Below, piece after piece: positions 41,476 to 49,942 of a stretch of 64,000 nucleotides of DNA. Both the position numbers and the translations under genes were made by a program. The notes below the pieces were generated by a model, which worked only from the letters and a program-made list of their open reading frames with translations, had not been told where the DNA came from and did no database searches. Position 1 is the stretch's first letter; each line of letters begins with the position of its first letter. Source of the DNA: Lachnospiraceae bacterium (GTDB lineage Bacteria > Bacillota > Clostridia > Lachnospirales > Lachnospiraceae); NCBI GenBank assembly GCA_910574715.1, contig CAJTCH010000005.1, forward strand, positions 1 to 64,000, written 5' to 3'.

Positions 41476-42489
41476 TTAAACCATAATCTCAGAGATCTTA
41501 ACCGGACGATGCTCCTCTAATGACTTCTTCGCCGCAAGACCCATCAATACAGGCTGCAAGCCGTCTTCAACTCCAAGCGGAGCATCCGTATTATTCTCAA
41601 TCGCTTCGATAAAGCACTTGATCTCCTTCGCATATGCATCCATATAACGCTCCAGGAAGAAATGCAGCGGCTTCTCGCCTGTTACACCGTCCACATTGCT
41701 TATCACTGCCGCACTTGCCGCATCATTGCCGGTAGCAACCATTCCCTTGGAACCGAACACTTCCGCTCTCTGATCGTATCCGTATACAGCCTGTCTGGAG
41801 TTGTCGATCACTGCGATCGCACCGTTCTCCATCTTCAGAGTGATCACTGCGGTATCTACGTCTCCCGCCTCTCCGATTGCCGGATCAACAAGTACAGCCG
41901 CCTCTACATACACCTCCGCTGCATTGCATCCTGCAAGGAAACGTACCATATCAAAATCATGGATCGTCATATCCAGGAACATTCCGCCGGACACCTTAAC
42001 ATAGTCTGCACACGGCGGCTCCGGGTCTCTGGATGTGATCTTGATGATGTGAGTATCACCGATCCTGCCTGCTGCCACAGCATCCTTCACTGCCTCGAAG
42101 TTGTGGTCAAATCTGCGGTTAAAACCTACCTGATACTTCACCGGATTCTTCTTAAGCGCATCGATCACTTCCTTGATCTTAGCCACGTCATGATCGATCG
42201 GCTTCTCGCAGAATACGTGCTTTCCTGCATTGATCGCCTCCACAGAGATCGGAGAATGCGTATCTGTGGAAGAACAGATCAGCACCGCGTCAATCTCTGG
42301 ATCTGCGATGATCTCCTTGTAATCCTTTGTCGTATTCTCCACACCCATCTTCTTCGCCCATGCGGCCGTCTCATCATTCATAAATGGATCCGCAAGGCTT
42401 TTGATCCTCGCATTGCCCACCTTCGAACAAATACTCTCAACATGAACTCTTCCGATTCTTCCTGCTCCGATAATACCTACTGTAACCAT
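41476..42489 (-). CDS. iolG: Inositol 2-dehydrogenase-like Gfo/Idh/MocA oxidoreductase (copy 2)
   Basis: The 337-residue enzyme has VTVGIIGAGRIGRVHVESI (NAD loop), HVFCEKPIDHDVAKIKEV with the catalytic Lys, YQVGFNRRFDHNF, FLDMTIHDFDMVRFL with the His/Asp active-site pair, and YGYDQRAEVFGSKG. It belongs to the second main IolG branch and differs clearly from copy 1, so it may use another inositol isomer (for example scyllo-inositol) or a related polyol. It follows iolE copy 2 by 39 bases; both end at the terminator at 41403-41448. Confidence 0.85.
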   Translation of the reverse strand: MVTVGIIGAGRIGRVHVESICSKVGNARIKSLADPFMNDETAAWAKKMGVENTTKDYKEIIADPEIDAVLICSSTDTHSPISVEAINAGKHVFCEKPIDHDVAKIKEVIDALKKNPVKYQVGFNRRFDHNFEAVKDAVAAGRIGDTHIIKITSRDPEPPCADYVKVSGGMFLDMTIHDFDMVRFLAGCNAAEVYVEAAVLVDPAIGEAGDVDTAVITLKMENGAIAVIDNSRQAVYGYDQRAEVFGSKGMVATGNDAASAAVISNVDGVTGEKPLHFFLERYMDAYAKEIKCFIEAIENNTDAPLGVEDGLQPVLMGLAAKKSLEEHRPVKISEIMV

Positions 42490-42528
42490 AATCTTTTATT
42501 CTCCTTTCAAATCATTCGCAAACGTATT

Positions 42529-43428
42529 TTATAATCCTGTCTTCTCTGCAATAAACTTTCTTGCCTTGATCGCATATTCCAGCGGATTCGCCTTCGCCGG
42601 ATCCTGCTCTGCCTCTACCAGCATATATCCCTCATAACCATGATCCTCAAGAACCTTGAAAATAGGATCGAAATCAATACATCCGTCTCCCGGTACGGTA
42701 AATGCTCCCTGTCTTACACCCTCAAGGAAGCTTAAGTTCTCTTCCTTCACCTTCTTAACGATCTCCGGGCGGATGTCCTTCAGGTGCACATGCTTGATCC
42801 TGTCCACATATTTGGTAACCATCTCAAGCGGATCTGCTCCGCAATATGTAAAGTGTCCGGTATCAAACAGCAGGCTTACATACTCTGGATCTGTATTCGC
42901 CATCATGCGCTCTACCTCGTCCGGGTCCTGCACAACCGTTCCCATATGATGATGGAAAGTAAGTGCGATTCCGTATTCATCTTTGGCGATCTTGCCAAGA
43001 CGGTTCATACCCTCGCAGAATGTCTTCCACTCATCATCATTCATCACATACTTGTGTCCGAAGATCGGTGTGTCCTGCTGCCCCTGTACGCTGTGGCTCT
43101 GTTCGGAAGCGCCGATCACCTTAGCTCCCATCGCTTTCAGGAAAGTAAGCTGTGCACGGAATTCCTTCTCCACCTCTTCAAACGGCTTCGTGATCAGGAA
43201 AGAAGAGAACCACTGGTTGCAGATCTCGATTCCTCTTAACTCCAAAGCTTTCTTAAGCACCTCCGGATCCTTAGGGTACTTGTTGCCTACCTCTGACCCG
43301 GTGAATCCTGCCAGCGCCATCTCGCTGACACACTGTTCGAATGTGTTCTCGCCTCCCAGATCCGGCAGATCATCGTTCGTCCACGCAATGGGAGCAATTC
43401 CAAGTTTTACTTTTGTTTTGTCAAACAT
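42529..43428 (-). CDS. iolE: Myo-inosose-2 dehydratase (copy 2)
   Basis: The 299-residue protein has the IolE signatures [65 protein letters not shown] and [11 protein letters not shown] start at the ATG at 43426-43428, preceded by GGAGAG; the open frame runs 62 codons further upstream but that part is AT-rich leader. First gene of the two-gene unit iolE2-iolG2. Two IolE copies suggest substrates of different stereochemistry or independent control. Confidence 0.9.
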   Translation of the reverse strand: MFDKTKVKLGIAPIAWTNDDLPDLGGENTFEQCVSEMALAGFTGSEVGNKYPKDPEVLKKALELRGIEICNQWFSSFLITKPFEEVEKEFRAQLTFLKAMGAKVIGASEQSHSVQGQQDTPIFGHKYVMNDDEWKTFCEGMNRLGKIAKDEYGIALTFHHHMGTVVQDPDEVERMMANTDPEYVSLLFDTGHFTYCGADPLEMVTKYVDRIKHVHLKDIRPEIVKKVKEENLSFLEGVRQGAFTVPGDGCIDFDPIFKVLEDHGYEGYMLVEAEQDPAKANPLEYAIKARKFIAEKTGL

Positions 43429-43571
43429 CTTTGACTCTCCTTTCTCTATATCAATTCTTTTTTTCTCTTTGTCTCTCTGAAAGAAAATATACCATATCCG
43501 TACATCTAAAAAACACTCTTTTTTTAGTTTTGTTGTTTTGTTTATTCCGTCAGATAAATGTTGTCTTATTT

Positions 43572-44289
43572 TTAGGTATGAATATTTCTCCTCCGGTAAT
43601 CCACCGGGCTGCACCCGTTTATTTTCTTAAATGCCTTAGAAAAATAATGATAATCGTTGAACCCGGCTTCCCGCGCCACCTCCTTTATCTTACCGTTCGT
43701 GCCCCTAAGCAATGCCCTGGCACATTCCATCCTCAGATCCAGCAGATAAGACGAGAATCCGATTCCCAGCTCCTGCTTGAACAAAAAGCTTAAATACGCA
43801 GGATTCAGTTCTGCCGCTTTCGCAGCGTCCATTTGCGGCAAGTTCTTCTCCCGCTTTCCGGTTATCAATTCCTATGTACGGAATTCCCTCTGTCAGGATC
43901 TTCGTATCATATGCAACGATTCTTATCCCCGCCTCTTCTGCTTCCGCCAGATACGGCGCGTCATAAGAAGAGATCGGAGAGATCGCCAATGCGTCCACAT
44001 CCTGTCTGATCAAATCATGGATCATCTTCTTCTGCATCCTGTCGTTAGACTCCGAATCAGGAGAAATAATCTTGACAGACACGCCGTAATCCTTGCCCGC
44101 CTTCTCCATGCCTGAGCATACGGACATCCAGTATTCACTGTTCCTTGATTTCGTGACGACACCGATCGTATACGGCTTCTCGTCGGACTCCGTTTTCTCA
44201 TTGCGTGCACATCCAGTTACCACACAGACTCCCAGCATAATTGCCGCTGCGAATCTTACTGCTCTGCTGTTCCGGTCAAAGCTTCCCAT
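43572..44289 (-). pseudogene. Chimeric remnant: sugar-binding lipoprotein N-terminus joined to AraC-type C-terminus
   Basis: From 44289 the frame reads a lipoprotein signal (GVCVVTGCARNE, lipobox VVTGC) and the first third of a ribose-type binding protein (KPYTIGVVTKSRNSEYW, DALAISPISS, GIPYIGIDN). Around 43860 the sequence switches, in another frame, to the C-terminal helix-turn-helix of an AraC-type regulator ([39 protein letters not shown]) that ends at 43572. A deletion spanning the end of one gene and the start of the next explains this. It suggests that a sugar ABC system with its own AraC-type response regulator once stood here. Confidence 0.7.
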
Positions 44290-44562
44290 CTTGCTGCCCC
44301 TCTGTCGGTTTTCCCCTGTATACAGGCTGTTCTTCTTAATTTCTACACACTTTCTCTATACCATAATATACAAAATATATGCCTGCGTGTCAACACATTT
44401 TTTGTAGTATTTTTAGTGAAAAGCACACATTTTTTGCGTGCTTTTACGCTTCTGCAGACGCTCGTCCTTTGTCTGTCGTCCAAAGAGCCAATTACTCCCG
44501 ATTTCAATTGCCTTCTCCTTCCTGACTGTGCTATACTGAATTCACTATGGAGGATATTTTAA

Positions 44563-46140
44563 ATGGGAATTTATTTAAATCCGGGGAACGACGGCTTTTT
44601 AGAATCCATCCGTTCCCGAATCTATGTGGACAAAACCGGACTGGCAGCATGTACGAATGAGCTGATCAATACAGAAGAAAAATATATCTGTATCAGCAGA
44701 CCGCGGCGTTTCGGAAAATCCATGGCGCTTAAGATGCTCGCCGCTTACTACAGCCTCGGATGCGATTCCAGGGAACTATTCAAGGGAAAGGTTTTGGAGA
44801 ATGCTGACAGCTTTACAGAGCATCTGAACAAATATGATGTGATTTTTCTGAATATACAACAGTTTTTGATCGGTGCAAAAGACCAAAGCGTAACCGACTA
44901 TCTGGAACAAGAAGTTCTCGAAGAGCTCCTGGCAGAATACGGCGGATACCTGACAAGACAGGATAAAGGGCTTGCCGATACATTAAAAAGAATCTACGCA
45001 AAAACAGGTAAAAAGTTCATTTTCCTGATTGACGAGTGGGATTGTGTCATCCGCGAAAGACAAACAGAAGAAAGGCTGCAGAAGCAATATCTTGATTTCC
45101 TGAGGGGGCTTTTGAAGGATCAGCCTTATGTTGCGCTGACCTATATGACAGGCATTCTGCCGGTAAAAAAATATGGGGAACATTCTGCCTTAAATATGTT
45201 CTGGGAATATTCGATGTCAGGTCAGGATATCTTTGAAGAGTACACCGGATTTACCGAGAATGAAGTACAAAAACTGTGTAAACAGTTTGATATGGATTTC
45301 CCGGAGACGAGTCACTGGTATGACGGTTACAGATTCAGCAAATATCACCATATTTATAACCCGAGATCTGTTGTTGCTGCAATGCAGACTCACAGATTTT
45401 CCAATTACTGGACTTCGACGGAGACCTATGAAGCGCTGAAGGTTTATATGGATATGAACTTCGACGGACTCCGTTCAGACATCGTAAAAATGCTCGGCGG
45501 TGAACATGTCAGGGTAAACACCCTAAGCTTTCAGAACGATATGCGGACATTGAAGACCCGGGACGACGTGCTGACGCTGTTGATCCATCTCGGTTATCTC
45601 GGCTATGATCAGGAGAGAAAAGAGACCTTTATTCCTAACAGAGAAATTGCCGGAGAATTTGAAAATGCAATGAGCGTCGGCGGTTGGGCCGAGGTTATGC
45701 GCGTTCTTAATTCCTCCGAAAGACTTCTTGAGGCAACGCTTAACGGAGATGAAAGATGCGTTTCCGAAGAGCTTGACAAAGCGCATACAGAAGTGGCTTC
45801 CATCCTGACCTACAATGATGAAAATTCTCTTGCCTGTGCCATAAGCCTTGCCTATTACAGCGCAAGAAAGGATTATCTGATGATACGTGAACTGCCGTCA
45901 GGACACGGCTTTGCGGATATTGTATTCTTACCGCTGCCTGCAAAAACAGAAAAGCCCGCACTTGTAATAGAACTTAAGTACGACAAGTCTGCAAATGCAG
46001 CAATACAGCAGATAAAGGACAGGCATTATACTCAGTCTCTTGTGAATTATACCGGCGATATCCTGCTTGTCGGTGTAAATTATGACAAGGAATGTACGAA
46101 TAAGCCTCATAGCTGCCAAATAGAAAGATTGAAGTTCTGA
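44563..46140 (+). CDS. AAA-family ATPase with PD-(D/E)XK nuclease domain (DUF1703-type)
   Basis: The 525-residue protein starts with an AAA-ATPase-like domain (YVDKTGLAACTNELINTEEKYICISRPRRFGKSMALKML; Walker A-like RRFGKSM; Walker B FIFLIDEWD) and ends with a PD-(D/E)XK nuclease fold (GHGFADIVFLP...ALVIELKYDKSANAAIQQI). This combination is common in gut Firmicutes and Bacteroidetes, of unknown function, perhaps in defence or mobile-element biology. Extended -10 TATACT (44532-44537) with TTGCCT 18 bases upstream and GGAGG before the start support expression. It stands alone between remnants. Confidence 0.85.
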   Translation: MGIYLNPGNDGFLESIRSRIYVDKTGLAACTNELINTEEKYICISRPRRFGKSMALKMLAAYYSLGCDSRELFKGKVLENADSFTEHLNKYDVIFLNIQQFLIGAKDQSVTDYLEQEVLEELLAEYGGYLTRQDKGLADTLKRIYAKTGKKFIFLIDEWDCVIRERQTEERLQKQYLDFLRGLLKDQPYVALTYMTGILPVKKYGEHSALNMFWEYSMSGQDIFEEYTGFTENEVQKLCKQFDMDFPETSHWYDGYRFSKYHHIYNPRSVVAAMQTHRFSNYWTSTETYEALKVYMDMNFDGLRSDIVKMLGGEHVRVNTLSFQNDMRTLKTRDDVLTLLIHLGYLGYDQERKETFIPNREIAGEFENAMSVGGWAEVMRVLNSSERLLEATLNGDERCVSEELDKAHTEVASILTYNDENSLACAISLAYYSARKDYLMIRELPSGHGFADIVFLPLPAKTEKPALVIELKYDKSANAAIQQIKDRHYTQSLVNYTGDILLVGVNYDKECTNKPHSCQIERLKF

Positions 46141-46144
46141 TTCA

Positions 46145-46195
46145 CCTATCGGTTAGGAGGCTGCCCAACTAATAAGCAGCCTCCTAACCGATAGG
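46145..46195. terminator. Strong hairpin terminator after the AAA gene
   Basis: A perfect 20-bp stem (46145-46164 and 46176-46195, CCTATCGGTTAGGAGGCTGC) with an 11-base loop follows the stop. The T-run is poor, but it lies between convergent genes, so use in both directions is likely. Confidence 0.75.
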
Positions 46196-46210
46196 GCTAT
46201 CTAATCCGTT

Positions 46211-46666
46211 TTACAATTCTCCTCTTGCTTCTCTTGCCATCAGTTCCTCCATAACGGACGAATATTTCTTATCAAGCTTATACAGCGCCAACGTGATCAC
46301 CGCAATCCCTGCCACAATAACCGGACCGAACTTGTAGATCGTAACAATACAGTTCAGGGCAGATTCCGGCTGTACAGCACTTCCTTCAGACGAACTGATA
46401 TAACCTGCCGCAGAGAGCATCCCCGTCATAATCGCCGATGCCAGTCCCGCACCGACCTTCGTTCCGATAGAACCACCCGCGAAGATCAGGCTTTCCTGCC
46501 GAATATGCGTCTTCCACTGACCGAACTCAACTACATCCCCGATCATTCCGAATACCGCAGCGTTCAAAGGCGCCAGACCGATCGCGCGGAGCACGCAGCT
46601 TCCCACCATCCAGGTAAAATCATACGGATTCAGGAAGAATATCAACTGGCCGGCCAGTGCGATCAC
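46211..46666 (-). pseudogene. 5'-truncated GPH-family symporter
   Basis: Only the last third of a GPH symporter remains (FLNPYDFTWMVGSCVLRAIG, EFGQWKTHIRQESLIFAGGSIGTKVGAGLASAI, LYKLDKKYSSVMEELMARE). It is clearly related to the transporter half of the fusion at 30784-32892, but ends before any kinase domain. Upstream, coding sequence is lost at about 46667 and AT-rich DNA follows. It is likely the lost transporter partner of the alpha-xylosidase gene next to it. Confidence 0.75.
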
Positions 46667-46839
46667 TTGCTGTTCTGTTCTTAAGATTCGGATATTAGGT
46701 ATTCTATGGTATCAGAATCCGTACATTTTTTAGATTTCTTAGTATTTTACAAGTTGTCATGAATTTGACAATATTTTGTTGTCATATTTTTAGACCGCAA
46801 AATACACGGCTGATTCCCGGCGGTTTTTCCCCTTCCTTT

Positions 46840-49083
46840 TTAATATTTAAGAATCTGTCCACTTCCCAGATTTTTGATGCTGTAATTCCCTTCTCCTTCT
46901 ACCCTAACTATAATCTCGTCCCCTTCACGTCTCGCCCAGACTCTCATCACGGTCTTTCCGTCTGCATCCGGTATCTCAGCTTTGGCACAGCCGCCTTCTG
47001 TGAATTCAGACACCAGCAGTGTCACACCGTCAGAATAACCATACACCACTGACTCCTCATTATTTCCCATCGGAAGGATCGTATTCTCCCTAAGCAGAAG
47101 AGGCAGGGAATGATAATCATGCACTTCCTTCTGCCAACTTCCCCCGTCCTTTTTCTCTCCTGTGATCAGGTTGATCCACTTTCCCTTTGGGAGATAGTAA
47201 TCTACTTCTCCTGATTCCTTGAAAACAGGCGCCACTAGGAGCGCATCTCCAAGCATATACTGCCGATCCAGCGTATCGCATCCGTGATCTTTGGGGAATT
47301 CCAGGATCATTGGCCGAAGCACAGGCCTGCCATACTCGTGGGACTGGACAGCCATGGCATAGATATAGGGCATCAGGCGGCATTTGAGATTGACGAATTC
47401 TTTTAATATCACACAAGCCTCTTCATCAAACTTCCACGGAACCCTCAGTGAATCTGCGCCGTGCAGGCGGCTGTGGGAGCTTAACAGGCCAAACTGGCAC
47501 CATCTCTTATACAGATCCGGCGTCGCAGTATTCTCGAACCCGCTGATATCATGACTCCAGAACCCATATCCACAGAGTGACAAGGACAAACCTCCCCGCA
47601 GAGTCTCCGCCATGGATACATAGCTTGCCGAACAATCCCCGCCCCAGTGTACCGGAAATTGCTGCCCTCCGACACTTGACGACCTTGCAAATACAACCGC
47701 GTCTCCATTTCCCCGCTCTCTCTCCAACAAGGAGAAAACCGTCTGATTATAGAGAACCGAATAATAATTATGCATCTTTACCGGGTCAGAACCGTCATGC
47801 CAGACGACATCCTTTACCGGAATCCGCTCGGCAAAATCCGTCTTGAAAGAGTCCACCCCCATATCCATCAGAACCTTCAGCTTCCCTTGGAACCATGCAC
47901 ATGCATCCGGGTTCGTAAAATCAACGACTGCCATTCCCGGCTGCCACAGATCTGTCTGCCACACTCCGCCGTCCGCACGTTTCAGAAGATAGCCCTTCTC
48001 CTTTCCTTCCGCGAACAGATAAGACTTCTGAGCAATATAGGAATTAATCCACACACAGATATGCAGTCCTTTCCTGTGATATCGCTCAAGCATCGCCTTC
48101 GGATCGTCAGTAACCTTTGGATTCCATGTATAATTGCACCACTCTAACATATCCATCCAATATGCGTCGAAGTGGAATACATGCAGCGGAATCTTCCGGT
48201 CCGCCATCTCCTGAATATACTCTGATGTGGTTTTCTCGTCATAATGAGGCTTAAATGAAGTGGTCAACCACAATCCAAAAGACCATGCCGGAGGAAGCGC
48301 CGGCCTCCCCGTCAAAGCCGTATACTTTTCAACCGTCTTCATGGGACTGCCGCCGCATATGAAGAAGTATTCAAGACACTCTCCTTCTATGCCAAACTGA
48401 ATCCGCTCCACTTTCTCACTGGCGATCTCATAGGCCACATCCCCCACATGATCTACCAGCACGCCATACCCCTTGTTCGTAATATGGAACGGGATATTCT
48501 TGTAGGCAATCTCGCTGGCCGTTCCGCCGTCTTCGTTCCACATCTCAACAGCCTGGCCATTTTTCACAAACGGAGTGAACCGCTCCCCCAGCCCGTACAC
48601 ATACTCATCCACATCAATCAGATGCTGCTCTATCATATATTTCCTTCCTGTATTTGAGTCCCGCATATAGGCCAGGTTATGGTAACCGGATTCCGTCAGG
48701 AACTGGTCTCCCTCATAAAATGACAGCCGGTAATGATTCGGTCTTTTGTCAATCACCGCCTTAAGATTCCCGCTGCGATAGACCAGTTCCTCATCTGTCT
48801 CGCTGATCTCTGCCTGCGGATTCTCCTCCTGATACTTCGCAAACGGCCCTCTTATCACTGCTCCCGCATGATGCACTGCCGACACCTTAATGATTCCTTC
48901 CATCGGACTCGTCAGCGTAACCGTCAGCATCGGAATATTCATCGGATCTCCCCGGTCTGCTATATGCTTTGCCGGCAGATAGACAGTCAATTCATTCCCC
49001 TTTACCGTATGACCTGCATACTCAATTGCATATGCAGGTATGATTCCTTCCCGCATTGCCCAGAATCCATTCGTATATCTCAT
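46840..49083 (-). CDS. GH31 alpha-xylosidase (YicI-like)
   Basis: The 747-residue enzyme matches the YicI group of GH31, which releases xylose from alpha-xylosides such as isoprimeverose. It has the N-terminal beta-sandwich (DEYVYGLGERFTPFVKNGQ), the barrel start LPPAWSFGLWLTTSF, the nucleophile in SFKTDFAERIP (Asp416) and the acid/base in HWGGDC (Asp483), close to YicI numbering. Length fits (YicI about 770). No signal peptide, so it acts in the cytosol on imported oligosaccharides. A truncated GPH symporter gene follows it, recalling the yicJ-yicI pairing of Enterobacteria. Confidence 0.9.
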   Translation of the reverse strand: MRYTNGFWAMREGIIPAYAIEYAGHTVKGNELTVYLPAKHIADRGDPMNIPMLTVTLTSPMEGIIKVSAVHHAGAVIRGPFAKYQEENPQAEISETDEELVYRSGNLKAVIDKRPNHYRLSFYEGDQFLTESGYHNLAYMRDSNTGRKYMIEQHLIDVDEYVYGLGERFTPFVKNGQAVEMWNEDGGTASEIAYKNIPFHITNKGYGVLVDHVGDVAYEIASEKVERIQFGIEGECLEYFFICGGSPMKTVEKYTALTGRPALPPAWSFGLWLTTSFKPHYDEKTTSEYIQEMADRKIPLHVFHFDAYWMDMLEWCNYTWNPKVTDDPKAMLERYHRKGLHICVWINSYIAQKSYLFAEGKEKGYLLKRADGGVWQTDLWQPGMAVVDFTNPDACAWFQGKLKVLMDMGVDSFKTDFAERIPVKDVVWHDGSDPVKMHNYYSVLYNQTVFSLLERERGNGDAVVFARSSSVGGQQFPVHWGGDCSASYVSMAETLRGGLSLSLCGYGFWSHDISGFENTATPDLYKRWCQFGLLSSHSRLHGADSLRVPWKFDEEACVILKEFVNLKCRLMPYIYAMAVQSHEYGRPVLRPMILEFPKDHGCDTLDRQYMLGDALLVAPVFKESGEVDYYLPKGKWINLITGEKKDGGSWQKEVHDYHSLPLLLRENTILPMGNNEESVVYGYSDGVTLLVSEFTEGGCAKAEIPDADGKTVMRVWARREGDEIIVRVEGEGNYSIKNLGSGQILKY

Positions 49084-49154
49084 TTCACTCTTCCTCCTCT
49101 CATCCTCGCTCTTCTCCTTCCCCTTTGCTTCCTGTCTTTATTTTCCCGTTTTTC

Positions 49155-49823
49155 TCATTCCCCCGTCTCTTCTTCCCCGCCTTCCTTCAGATCCTGTATT
49201 TCCGGTTCATGCTTCTTCAGCACCCTCTCCAGAAAATCCGACATAATAAACGCCGCCGGTCCGGGCACGAAGAACATCGCCATAGGGAATTTCCAGATGA
49301 TCCCGCCCATACAGACCACCACGAGCAGAAGCGCAAGCGTAGTGCCGATATAACGCACGACCATATATATAGATATCTTGACCAACCAGCCGCAGCTCAT
49401 CTCATATCTTGACAACGCCGGGAACATATAGCAGGCCATCGCCAGAATATACACCGAAACAAGCGCATACACACAGATGAAGAACAATCCTACATATCCG
49501 TCCGTCTCTTTCATCAGGATCCCGATATTCAGATGCATTGCCAGAGTTGCCGCAACAGTCAGTACCCACAGAATCACTCCCTGCCTGAGATTCATAAGAA
49601 AGGAGCGGAAGTATTCTTTCGAGATATAACCGTCATTATGTTTGATGCATTTTATCATCGCATGGTAAAGGGCAGCCGAAGACACGCCAATCGTAATAAT
49701 CGGAAGACTGCCGAGAATCCACAGGAATCCCAGTGCCATGATATCGAAAACCTTGTCGCAGGAAGCGACAAAACTTCCGCCGAATCCAAATACATTTCTT
49801 TCACTTTTTTCTTTTTTCACCAT
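49155..49823 (-). CDS. DUF624 (YesL-like) membrane protein
   Basis: The 222-residue protein has about five membrane helices and the DUF624 pattern (KVFDIMALGFLWILGSLPIITIGVSSAALYHAMIKCI in segments; RSFLMNLRQGVILWVL). Such proteins are encoded with carbohydrate ABC importers and glycosidases in Firmicutes (for example YesL in the rhamnogalacturonan cluster), with unknown function. It lies between the two GH31 genes, after a terminator-like hairpin. Confidence 0.85.
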   Translation of the reverse strand: MVKKEKSERNVFGFGGSFVASCDKVFDIMALGFLWILGSLPIITIGVSSAALYHAMIKCIKHNDGYISKEYFRSFLMNLRQGVILWVLTVAATLAMHLNIGILMKETDGYVGLFFICVYALVSVYILAMACYMFPALSRYEMSCGWLVKISIYMVVRYIGTTLALLLVVVCMGGIIWKFPMAMFFVPGPAAFIMSDFLERVLKKHEPEIQDLKEGGEEETGE

Positions 49824-49865
49824 ACTCTCTCCTCACTTCTTTATTTATGAATGCTCCGGACAGGC

Positions 49866-49907
49866 AAAAAGCACCGCACCGCGCAGTCGACGCGCACGGC
49901 ACAGTGC
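49866..49907 (-). terminator. Hairpin terminator or attenuator after GH31 gene 2
   Basis: On the minus strand GCACTGTGCCGTGCGC folds on GCGCGGTGCGGTGC and is followed by TTTTT. It should end or reduce transcription after the ABC-GH31 unit. Confidence 0.75.
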
Positions 49908-49942
49908 AGTTAAAATCTATTTCCAGAACACAGGATGGCTTC

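Noticed and set aside
34458-43428. C-glycoside or 3-keto-glycoside cleavage cluster
   Set aside because: Gfo/Idh/MocA enzymes beside TIM-barrel isomerases can mark such pathways, but several proteins match IolG, IolI and IolE in specific motifs, so inositol is the simpler reading.
44417-44447. AAAAGCAC/GTGCTTTT hairpin upstream of the AAA gene
   Set aside because: It lies between divergent gene starts, so it does not terminate either; no regulator or RNA family is suggested by it.
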